Shown: one piece after another, positions 34,152-44,889 of the stretch
Layout: each line of letters opens with the position of its first letter
Position numbering within the stretch: position 1 is the stretch's first letter
NCBI RefSeq assembly: GCF_016648855.1
Contig: NZ_JACLQU010000017.1
Span: 9,921-54,809, forward strand
From: Streptococcus parasanguinis
Lineage (GTDB): Bacteria; Bacillota; Bacilli; Lactobacillales; Streptococcaceae
Reading direction: 5' to 3'
Length of the DNA stretch: 44,889 nucleotides
The notes under the pieces: model-generated
Told to the model about the DNA's origin: nothing
Database searches by the model: none
The model's input: the letters and a program-made list of their open reading frames with translations, nothing else
Program-made: the position numbers and the translations under genes

Positions 34152-34914
34152 GTATAGACGCGCACGAAAAAAACGTAAGAAGTGGTGGCCTTACCTATTG
34201 AGTTTCTTTCTTCTTGTGGTCCTTGGATCGGGAATTGGTGCTTACTTAGCGAAGCCGAGCTTGTTTTCAGGGCTTCAGTTTTGGAAGGCTAAAAAAACAG
34301 CTGTAACGACTCCCTCTTCTTCTAAGAAAAAGGAAGAAAAATCAGATTTACCAGCCGTTTCGACAAAAGACTGGCAGTTGATCTTGGTCAATCGTGACAA
34401 TGTGAAGCCTGAGCTGAACCCACAATTAACAGATGTGGATGCTATCAAAGTGGATAGTCGGATTGTAGAACCGACTCGTCAATTTTTAGAAGCGGCTCGA
34501 AAAATTGCCCCAGAAGAAACCTTGATATCAGGCTATCGAAGTGTGGCCGAGCAAACAGAGCTCTATAATGAACGTGTTGCGCAACTAGAGGCTAGCGGCC
34601 TTTCGCACGAAGAAGCTGAAAAGCAGGTGCAGACCCAGGTACAGGTCCCTGGTGCGAGTGAACACCAGACAGGGCTTGCGATTGATATGAGTGTCGAAGC
34701 TGGTCAAAGTGATGAGTTGGGCTTGCAGCTGGCTGCCATCGCACCGCAATATGGCTTTGTGCTTCGCTACCCAGATGGGAAGAGCAACATCACGGGTGTG
34801 AATTTTGAGAATTGGCATTTCCGTTATGTTGGCGTAGAAAACGCTCAGTATATGGCCAACCATCAGCTAGTATTAGAAGAATATATTCAACTCTTGAAAA
34901 AAGCTGGCAAATAA
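34141..34914 (+). CDS. ldcB: L,D-/D,D-carboxypeptidase of the VanY family (LdcB/DacB)
   Basis: This 257-residue wall enzyme has a basic N-terminus, one membrane helix (about 17-36), a Lys/Ser-rich linker and an M15B VanY domain. The zinc and catalytic motifs are SGYRS, SEHQTGLAIDM (His and Asp ligands) and WHFRYVG (third histidine). Related streptococcal LdcB trims the terminal D-alanine from tetrapeptide stems. The ATG at 34141 follows GAGGGTGG; a GTG 6 bp upstream is less likely. The first CIRCE element follows the stop. Confidence 0.9.
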   Translation: MTNKYRRARKKRKKWWPYLLSFFLLVVLGSGIGAYLAKPSLFSGLQFWKAKKTAVTTPSSSKKKEEKSDLPAVSTKDWQLILVNRDNVKPELNPQLTDVDAIKVDSRIVEPTRQFLEAARKIAPEETLISGYRSVAEQTELYNERVAQLEASGLSHEEAEKQVQTQVQVPGASEHQTGLAIDMSVEAGQSDELGLQLAAIAPQYGFVLRYPDGKSNITGVNFENWHFRYVGVENAQYMANHQLVLEEYIQLLKKAGK

Positions 34915-34950
34915 GAGGAGAGTCACTTCTCTAGGTCTTAAGAATGATTT

Positions 34951-34977
34951 TTAGCACTCTTGAAAAAAGAGTGCTAA
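34951..34977 (+). promoter_or_regulatory. CIRCE operator 1
   Basis: A perfect TTAGCACTC-N9-GAGTGCTAA, the HrcA-binding inverted repeat, upstream of the hrcA promoter. With its T-rich right flank it may also end ldcB transcription. Confidence 0.97.
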
Positions 34978-34994
34978 TTTTTTGGTTTTTTCTC

Positions 34995-35022
34995 TTGACT
35001 TTCTTTTGGATGGGTGTATAAT
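34995..35022 (+). promoter_or_regulatory. Promoter of hrcA operon
   Basis: TTGACT (34995-35000), a 16-bp spacer and TATAAT (35017-35022), lying between two CIRCE operators. Confidence 0.93.
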
Positions 35023-35033
35023 AGAATCATGGT

Positions 35034-35060
35034 TTAGCACTTGAGTGTTTAGAGTGCTAA
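35034..35060 (+). promoter_or_regulatory. CIRCE operator 2
   Basis: TTAGCACTT-N9-GAGTGCTAA, one mismatch from the perfect repeat, just downstream of the start site. The pair of operators brackets the promoter. Confidence 0.95.
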
Positions 35061-35082
35061 AAAATGAAAGAGAGGTGAGGTC

Positions 35083-36117
35083 ATGGTTACAGAACGTCAA
35101 AATGAGATTCTCAATCTTGTTGTCGATATCTTTACCAAGACCCACGAACCAGTCGGTTCAAAAGCGCTACAAGATGTGATTCAATCCAGTAGTGCGACCA
35201 TTCGAAACGACATGGCTGCCCTCGAAAAACAAGGCTTACTAGAAAAGGCCCACACTTCGAGTGGTCGCATGCCTAGCCGAGCTGGTTTTCAATATTTTGT
35301 TCAGAACTCGCTTGATCTAGAGTTGATTGATGAGCAAGATGTCTACCAGGTGGTGAAAGCCTTTGATTTCGAAGCCTTTAAGTTAGATGATATCTTGGAT
35401 GCTACGGCCAAGTTGCTAGCCCAGATGACGGGTTACACCGCAGTGATTCAGGATGTGGAGCCGACACGTCAGCGCTTGACTGGTTTTGAGATTGTTCCAT
35501 TGTCCAACCACGATGCCTTAGCGGTTCTGACCTTGGATGAATCAAAGCCTGTCACCGTCCAGTTTGCCATTCCAAAGAATTTCTTAACCAGTGACTTGGA
35601 AATCTTCCATCAGCTGGTTCAAGAACGCTTCATTGGAAATACAGTCTTGGATATCCACTACCGCTTGCGGACAGAGATTCCACAGATTGTACAGCGTTAT
35701 TTCAAGACGACAGATAATGTGCTGGATCTCTTTGATTACGTCTTCTCGCAACTGTTTCAAGAACTGGTCTTTGTAGAAGGAAAGGTTTCATCCTTAACCT
35801 ACGCCGATCTTCAGACCTATCAGTTCTTAGATAATCCCCAACACGTAGCTCTCGAGTTGCGAGGGGGAATGCCAGAAGACCAAATGACCCAGATCCTGGT
35901 TGCAGAATCTCAAGAGAAGGCCTTGAAAAATGTGACAGTGATTAGTCACAAGTTCCTGGTTCCTTATCGTGGGATGGCCCTCATGCATGTGATCGGTCCC
36001 GTAGAGATGGACTACAGGCGTGTGATTAGCCTGGTCAATGTCATCGGACGGGTACTGGTTATGAAGTTGACGGACTACTACCGTTACCTCAACAGCAACC
36101 ATTATGAAGTAAATTAA
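35083..36117 (+). CDS. hrcA: Heat-inducible repressor HrcA
   Basis: HrcA represses class I heat-shock genes by binding CIRCE; it needs GroEL to be active. The 344-residue protein has an N-terminal winged helix ([35 protein letters not shown]) and the longer GAF-like dimerisation part. The ATG at 35083 follows GAGGTGAGG. It controls its own operon through the two operators just upstream. Confidence 0.97.
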   Translation: MVTERQNEILNLVVDIFTKTHEPVGSKALQDVIQSSSATIRNDMAALEKQGLLEKAHTSSGRMPSRAGFQYFVQNSLDLELIDEQDVYQVVKAFDFEAFKLDDILDATAKLLAQMTGYTAVIQDVEPTRQRLTGFEIVPLSNHDALAVLTLDESKPVTVQFAIPKNFLTSDLEIFHQLVQERFIGNTVLDIHYRLRTEIPQIVQRYFKTTDNVLDLFDYVFSQLFQELVFVEGKVSSLTYADLQTYQFLDNPQHVALELRGGMPEDQMTQILVAESQEKALKNVTVISHKFLVPYRGMALMHVIGPVEMDYRRVISLVNVIGRVLVMKLTDYYRYLNSNHYEVN

Positions 36118-36141
36118 GATCAAATGAAAGGGGTGTATGCC

Positions 36142-36666
36142 TTGACAGAAGATATCAAAAAAGAAGACGTGAAAGAAGAGGAAGTTGCCCAAACAACTGA
36201 AGAAGTTGTAGAGGAAAGTAACCAACCTTCTGAGTTAGAAGAAGCACAAGCGCGTGCCGAAGAATTTGAAAATAAATACCTTCGTGCTCATGCAGAAATG
36301 CAAAACATTCAGCGCCGTGCCAATGAAGAACGTCAACAATTACAAAAGTACCGTAGCCAAGATTTGGCAAAAGCGATCTTACCATCACTTGACAACCTCG
36401 AACGTGCCCTTGCCGTAGAAGGATTGACAGATGATGTGAAGAAGGGCTTGGAAATGGTCCAAGAAAGTTTGGTACATGCTCTGAAAGAAGAAGGAATTGA
36501 AGAAATTCCAGCGGACGGAGCCTTTGACCATAACTACCACATGGCCATCCAAACCTTACCTGCAGATGACGAGCATCCAGCAGACACCATCGCACAAGTC
36601 TTCCAAAAAGGCTACAAACTCCATGACCGCATCCTACGCCCAGCAATGGTAGTGGTGTATAACTAG
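36142..36666 (+). CDS. grpE: Nucleotide exchange factor GrpE
   Basis: GrpE releases ADP from DnaK. The product has a disordered acidic N-terminus, a long coiled coil ([20 protein letters not shown]) and the C-terminal beta domain ending in [10 protein letters not shown] place the start at TTG 36142 (174 residues): AAAGGGGTG lies at the right distance and MTEDIKKED fits relatives. An in-frame ATG at 36124 has no ribosome-binding site. The stop codon directly abuts a palindromic repeat. Confidence 0.93.
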   Translation: MTEDIKKEDVKEEEVAQTTEEVVEESNQPSELEEAQARAEEFENKYLRAHAEMQNIQRRANEERQQLQKYRSQDLAKAILPSLDNLERALAVEGLTDDVKKGLEMVQESLVHALKEEGIEEIPADGAFDHNYHMAIQTLPADDEHPADTIAQVFQKGYKLHDRILRPAMVVVYN

Positions 36667-36772
36667 GATACAAAGCCCGTAAAAAGCTCACAGTAAAAAT
36701 AGGAGATTGACGAAGTGTTCGATGAACACAAGGAAATCTATCTTTTTTACCCAGAGCTTAGGGCGTGTTCAA
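36667..36772 (-). repeat. Palindromic repeat unit E (grpE-dnaK gap)
   Basis: A 106-bp unit in reverse orientation that begins at the base after the grpE stop. Its stems are AGCTC/GAGCT, TAAAAA/TTTTTA and GTGTTC/GAACAC (apical). It keeps the family ends (GGATACAAAGCCC and CGTGTTCAA). Confidence 0.85.
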
Positions 36773-36864
36773 CTAGTCTGTCTTGTCCGAAACGACACTA
36801 AACTATGAAAGAAAGATTAACATTGGTTCAGCTTTGCCAATAGTGAGCGAAGCGAACCAAAGGC

Positions 36865-36978
36865 GATACTCTTCGCCGTGGCAGTATCTTTGCAAACTTT
36901 GAGACCTGAGGCTCAAAGTTTAGTCTAAGAGATTGACGAAGTCAAGCTCTGACGGCGTCGCCACTTAAGAAGAGTATC
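36865..36978. repeat. BOX-like 114-bp repeat before dnaK
   Basis: It is bounded by a perfect 10-bp inverted repeat GATACTCTTC/GAAGAGTATC. Inside are the hairpin AAACTTTGAG/CTCAAAGTTT (36894-36921) and TTGACGAAGTCAA (36933-36945). The layout recalls pneumococcal BOX elements, whose box C has a GACTTCGTC motif, but it is not a plain match. Confidence 0.6.
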
Positions 36979-37003
36979 AGAAAGAAAAAAAGAGAAAAAA
37001 TAA

Positions 37004-38842
<1,839 letters not shown>

Positions 38843-38950
38843 GATGCAAAGCCCGTTAAAACCTCACAGTGAAAATAGGAAATCTGACGCAGAAACTTTA
38901 GTTTCTAGAAAGATTTATCTTTTTCACCAAGAGGTTAGGGCGTGCTCAAT
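38843..38950 (-). repeat. Palindromic repeat unit F (after dnaK)
   Basis: A 108-bp unit in reverse orientation, beginning at the first base after the dnaK stop. Its stems are AACCTC/GAGGTT, GAAAA/TTTTC and AGAAACT/AGTTTCT (apical). It ends in CGTGCTCAA. Confidence 0.85.
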
Positions 38951-38956
38951 TCAGCA

Positions 38957-38990
38957 TTACTAGTTTGATTTTTAAAACTTAAACTAGTAA
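38957..38990. repeat. Short palindrome after unit F
   Basis: TTACTAGTTT/AAACTAGTAA, perfect 10-bp arms around a 14-bp loop, of unknown role. Confidence 0.6.
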
Positions 38991-39005
38991 GTATAAGAAG
39001 AAATC

Positions 39006-39033
39006 CAGAGGTTGCAACCCAGCCTCTGTTTTT
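39006..39033 (+). terminator. Terminator downstream of dnaK
   Basis: CAGAGG pairs with CCTCTG with an internal GGTTGCAACC, followed by T5. It would separate hrcA-grpE-dnaK from the DJ-1-like gene. Confidence 0.7.
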
Positions 39034-39056
39034 CGGTAAAATAGAGGATGTTGCCT

Positions 39057-39689
39057 ATGAAAAAAGTACTTTGCTTGATTTATCCTAATTTTTCTCTTTA
39101 TGAGATAACTGCTTTAACGAGTACTTTAGCTCTGTCTTTTGATAGTACGATTGATTATGCCGCTTCAGATCATTCGATGGTGGTCTCTGAGGATGGCTTG
39201 CCCTGTCAACCGACCAAAACACTAGATCAAATCTGTATAGAAGAGTATTCTTGTGTGATTTTGCCAGGAATGGTCAACATAGGACCTGCCCTACAGGATG
39301 AGAAATTGATTTCGTTCTTGAGGGATCTTGGTGAGCAAGATATCCTCATTGCAGCCATTTCTTCAGCGCCTCTTTTATTAGCGAAAGCAGGTCTGTTGAA
39401 GGACACGAAATTTACAGGTGGAATTTGGCAAAACTTCTTTGACTATTTTGAATTTCTTCCACGTGAAAATTTCCAACCCAAACTGGTTGTGCAAGATAAA
39501 CAGATCATTACGGCTATCGGTTTTGCCCATCAAGAGTTTGCAAGAAAAGTGATTCTAAGTTTAGGCTTGGCAGCTAATACGGACAACTATTTTAAAGAAC
39601 GAAACGACTACTCAGAAGAGGATTTGATATTTACTCTATCGGACCAAGACTTTGATCAAGTGAAGCGAAGTATAGAAAACAGCCTCTAA
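39057..39689 (+). CDS. DJ-1/PfpI superfamily protein without the catalytic Cys
   Basis: The 210-residue protein has the class I glutamine amidotransferase-like DJ-1 fold, with the conserved glutamate in YPNFSLYE (Glu16) and the nucleophile-elbow region IAAISSAPLLLAKAGLL. The elbow residue, normally Cys, is Ser102. That argues against classical glyoxalase or protease chemistry in this copy. The ATG at 39057 is preferred to 39048 because AGAGG lies at a proper distance. It separates dnaK from dnaJ, an order also seen in pneumococcus. Confidence 0.82.
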   Translation: MKKVLCLIYPNFSLYEITALTSTLALSFDSTIDYAASDHSMVVSEDGLPCQPTKTLDQICIEEYSCVILPGMVNIGPALQDEKLISFLRDLGEQDILIAAISSAPLLLAKAGLLKDTKFTGGIWQNFFDYFEFLPRENFQPKLVVQDKQIITAIGFAHQEFARKVILSLGLAANTDNYFKERNDYSEEDLIFTLSDQDFDQVKRSIENSL

Positions 39690-39707
39690 AGATTTACATG
39701 AAAATTA

Positions 39708-39841
39708 TAGAAAGGAACAAAGAGTGTTCGTAACTGAACACGGGTTCCAAAGTTTCTAATTCAATATAAAAGAAAGGAACTGAACCCGACCTAAATCGTG
39801 GTTTGATTCACAACATCAATAGAAAGGAACAAAGAGCGTTC
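39708..39841. repeat. Degenerate repeat fragments before unit G
   Basis: The motif ATAGAAAGGAACAAAGAG occurs at about 39707 and 39820, each followed by GTTCG. GTGTTC-N6-GAACAC forms a small hairpin, and CTGAACACGGG and CTGAACCCGAC resemble the left ends of the palindromic units. These are decayed or partial copies. Confidence 0.5.
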
Positions 39842-39847
39842 GGGGAA

Positions 39848-39954
39848 TTGAACTCGAGCGGAAAGCTTGGAAATTAGATAAACCGCCTAAGAAATCAGGA
39901 TTTCTTGTCGGTTTCCTAAATTTCAGTCGCTTTCTGTTCGCTCTTAGTATCTTG
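39848..39954 (+). repeat. Palindromic repeat unit G (before dnaJ)
   Basis: A 107-bp unit from TTGAACTCG to GTATCTTG. Its stems are GAGCG/CGCTC, AAAGC/GCTTT, GAAATT/AATTTC-like, AAACCG/CGGTTT and AAGAAATC/GGATTTCTT (apical). It ends 1 bp before the dnaJ start codon. Confidence 0.85.
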
Positions 39955-39955
39955 T

Positions 39956-41089
39956 ATGAATAATACTGAATTTTATGACCGTTTGGGCGTTTCAAAGAAT
40001 GCATCTCAGGATGAGATCAAGAAAGCCTATCGGAAATTATCTAAAAAATATCACCCAGATATCAACAAGGAGCCTGGTGCTGAGGAAAAGTACAAGGAAG
40101 TTCAAGAAGCTTATGAGACTTTGAGTGACGAGCAAAAACGGGCTGCTTATGACCAATATGGTGCTGCGGGTGCCAATGGTGGCTTCGGTGGCGGAGCAGG
40201 TGGTTTTGGTGGCTTTGATGGTGCTGGTTTTGGTGGTTTTGAAGACATCTTCTCTAGCTTCTTTGGTGGTGGTGCAAGCCGTAATCCGAATGCTCCTCGT
40301 CAAGGGGATGACCTCCAATACCGCGTCAATCTCAAGTTTGAAGAAGCGATTTTTGGTGCGGAAAAAGAAGTCAAGTACCATCGGGAAGCTAGCTGTCATA
40401 CCTGTCATGGTTCTGGAGCTAAGCCAGGCACTAGTCCGGTGACCTGTGGACGCTGTCATGGTTCTGGAGTCATCAATGTGGATACGCAAACCCCTCTTGG
40501 GATGATGCGCCGTCAAGTGACCTGTGATGTCTGTCATGGTCGTGGTCAAGAAATCAAGGATCCATGTACGACTTGTCGTGGAACAGGTCATGAAAAACAA
40601 GCTCATAGCGTGAATGTCAAGATTCCTGCAGGAGTTGAAACAGGTCAACAAATCCGCTTAGCTGGTCAAGGAGAAGCTGGCTTTAACGGTGGACCTTATG
40701 GTGACTTGTATGTTGTTGTCAATGTTGAGCCGAGCGATCGCTTCGAACGAGATGGCTCAACCATCTACTACAAGTTAGACTTGAACTTTGTCCAAGCAGC
40801 TCTTGGAGATACGGTCCATGTGCCAACCGTTCATGGAGATGTCGATTTGGTCATTCCTGAAGGAACCCAAACTGGTAAGAAATTCCGCCTCCGTGGAAAA
40901 GGGGCTCCAAGCTTACGTGGTGGTGCCATGGGGGATCAATATGTATCTGTCAATGTCGTCACCCCAACTGGATTAAATGATAAGCAAAAAGAAGCCCTTC
41001 AAGCCTTTGCGGAAGCAAGTGATTTGAAGGTCAACCCAAAGAAAAAAGGGTTCTTTGATAAGGTCAAAGATGCCTTGGATGATTTATAA
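39956..41089 (+). CDS. dnaJ: Molecular chaperone DnaJ (Hsp40)
   Basis: DnaJ delivers clients to DnaK and stimulates its ATPase. The 377-residue type I protein has the J domain (HPD motif in KKYHPDINK), a Gly/Phe-rich linker, four CxxCxGxG zinc repeats ([32 protein letters not shown]) and the C-terminal client-binding domains. The ATG at 39956 is fixed by the conserved [12 protein letters not shown]. No ribosome-binding site is visible, because unit G ends directly before the start codon. Expression may rely on the repeat or on weak initiation. Confidence 0.97.
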   Translation: MNNTEFYDRLGVSKNASQDEIKKAYRKLSKKYHPDINKEPGAEEKYKEVQEAYETLSDEQKRAAYDQYGAAGANGGFGGGAGGFGGFDGAGFGGFEDIFSSFFGGGASRNPNAPRQGDDLQYRVNLKFEEAIFGAEKEVKYHREASCHTCHGSGAKPGTSPVTCGRCHGSGVINVDTQTPLGMMRRQVTCDVCHGRGQEIKDPCTTCRGTGHEKQAHSVNVKIPAGVETGQQIRLAGQGEAGFNGGPYGDLYVVVNVEPSDRFERDGSTIYYKLDLNFVQAALGDTVHVPTVHGDVDLVIPEGTQTGKKFRLRGKGAPSLRGGAMGDQYVSVNVVTPTGLNDKQKEALQAFAEASDLKVNPKKKGFFDKVKDALDDL

Positions 41090-41092
41090 GAA

Positions 41093-41130
41093 AAAACGAG
41101 TTTCCTTTTGAGTAAGGGGCTCGTTTTATT
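41093..41130 (+). terminator. Terminator after dnaJ
   Basis: AAAACGAG-tt-TCCTT pairs with AAGG-gg-CTCGTTTT, followed by ATTTT. Confidence 0.88.
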
Positions 41131-41184
41131 TTGGATCGAATCCAAGAACTTCCTCTCCTAATTAAAGAATAATGAGAAGCCTCA

Positions 41185-41213
41185 TTGAATTTATTAAGAT
41201 ATCGTGGTAAATT
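41185..41213 (+). promoter_or_regulatory. Promoter of strH
   Basis: TTGAAT (41185-41190), 17 bp and an extended -10 TGG-TAAATT (41208-41213). The -35 overlaps the right arm of a small palindrome AATGAG/CTCATT (41171-41186), a possible operator. Confidence 0.72.
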
Positions 41214-41214
41214 T

Positions 41215-41229
41215 AAGAAAACGATTACA
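41215..41229 (+). promoter_or_regulatory. cre site of strH
   Basis: AAGAAAACGATTACA matches the CcpA operator with one deviation. It lies directly after the -10 box, over the start site, where CcpA would act as a roadblock. Confidence 0.78.
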
Positions 41230-41241
41230 AAGACAATTTAG

Positions 41242-44781
<3,540 letters not shown>

Positions 44782-44817
44782 GACCTAGTTGACTTGTAAC
44801 AGGTCGAAGTTAGGAGA

Positions 44818-44865
44818 GTGGGACAGAAATCGGTAATTCGTTAGAATTCGATTTCGTCGTCCCAC
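44818..44865. repeat. Intergenic hairpin repeat after strH
   Basis: GTGGGAC-(a)-GAAATCG pairs with CGATTTC-(gtc)-GTCCCAC. It is followed by CCGCACAGTTGAGTAGGG, a sequence that from memory recurs in streptococcal intergenic regions. It may end strH transcription; the window stops before its right boundary. Confidence 0.65.
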
Positions 44866-44889
44866 CTCCGCACAGTTGAGTAGGGCTGT

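Noticed and set aside
36155..36691. 178-codon minus-strand frame opposite grpE
   Set aside because: It mirrors grpE codon bias; the product is low-complexity and unlike any family.
40037..40651. 204-codon minus-strand frame opposite dnaJ
   Set aside because: It is a shadow of the Gly-rich and zinc-repeat coding of dnaJ, without any start signal.

Overview
The window is a chromosomal segment of a viridans-type Streptococcus. The evidence is the gene order (pnp-cysE-cysS-mrnC, rlmB-rae1-degV, rplM-rpsI, hrcA-grpE-dnaK-dnaJ), YSIRK/LPXTG surface proteins including a two-domain StrH hexosaminidase, CcpA-type cre sites, CIRCE operators and dispersed palindromic repeats. The species cannot be fixed from the sequence alone.

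Layout: 1-429 is a tandem array of about 110-bp palindromic units in front of pnp. 477-7622 is a compact RNA-turnover and cysteine cluster (pnp, cysE, acetyltransferase, nucleoside phosphorylase, cysS, mrnC, PucR-type HTH protein). 7695-10644 holds a sugar-ABC ATPase (msmK) and a GH13 alpha-glucosidase behind a cre-overlapped promoter. 10671-14966 (minus strand) holds an LPXTG-anchored M14 zinc carboxypeptidase and an aromatic-acid-exporter-like membrane protein. 15063-17186 is rlmB-rae1-degV, with a probably leaderless rlmB. 17200-18252 is the L13 leader with rplM-rpsI.

18197-28274 is an AT-rich accessory island. Two further copies of the last 51 bp of rpsI lie inside it, plus a degenerate trace at its right edge. 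The two full copies differ from the native gene only at synonymous positions, and each is preceded by the same 45-bp sequence. This is the picture expected for stacked integrative elements that target the 3' end of rpsI and supply a replacement tail. No integrase or relaxase remains, so they look like cis-mobilizable remnants. Cargo: K+ channel and DUF389 genes; an IS256-family remnant; DUF6110 plus a divergent P1B ATPase; a CadD/CadX cadmium module with a clear operator; and an HTH/small membrane protein/PspC/DUF3169 operon. A TMEM175 (DUF1211) gene is present as two halves about 6.7 kb apart.

28423-34914 returns to core-like genes: CsbD, rhomboid, VanZ-RDD, an ACT/PFL pair, two tandem histidine phosphatases and the LdcB carboxypeptidase. 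34951-41089 is the CIRCE-controlled hrcA-grpE-dnaK-dnaJ cluster, interrupted by a DJ-1-like gene and by three more copies of the palindromic repeat. These copies abut the grpE stop, the dnaK stop and the dnaJ start. 41251-44781 is strH, followed by another intergenic hairpin repeat cut by the window edge.

The most unusual signal is the palindromic repeat family. Seven units (A-G) keep the same ends and inner framework, but their paired stems change on both sides at once. That points to a maintained hairpin, placed at genes for RNA turnover and chaperones.
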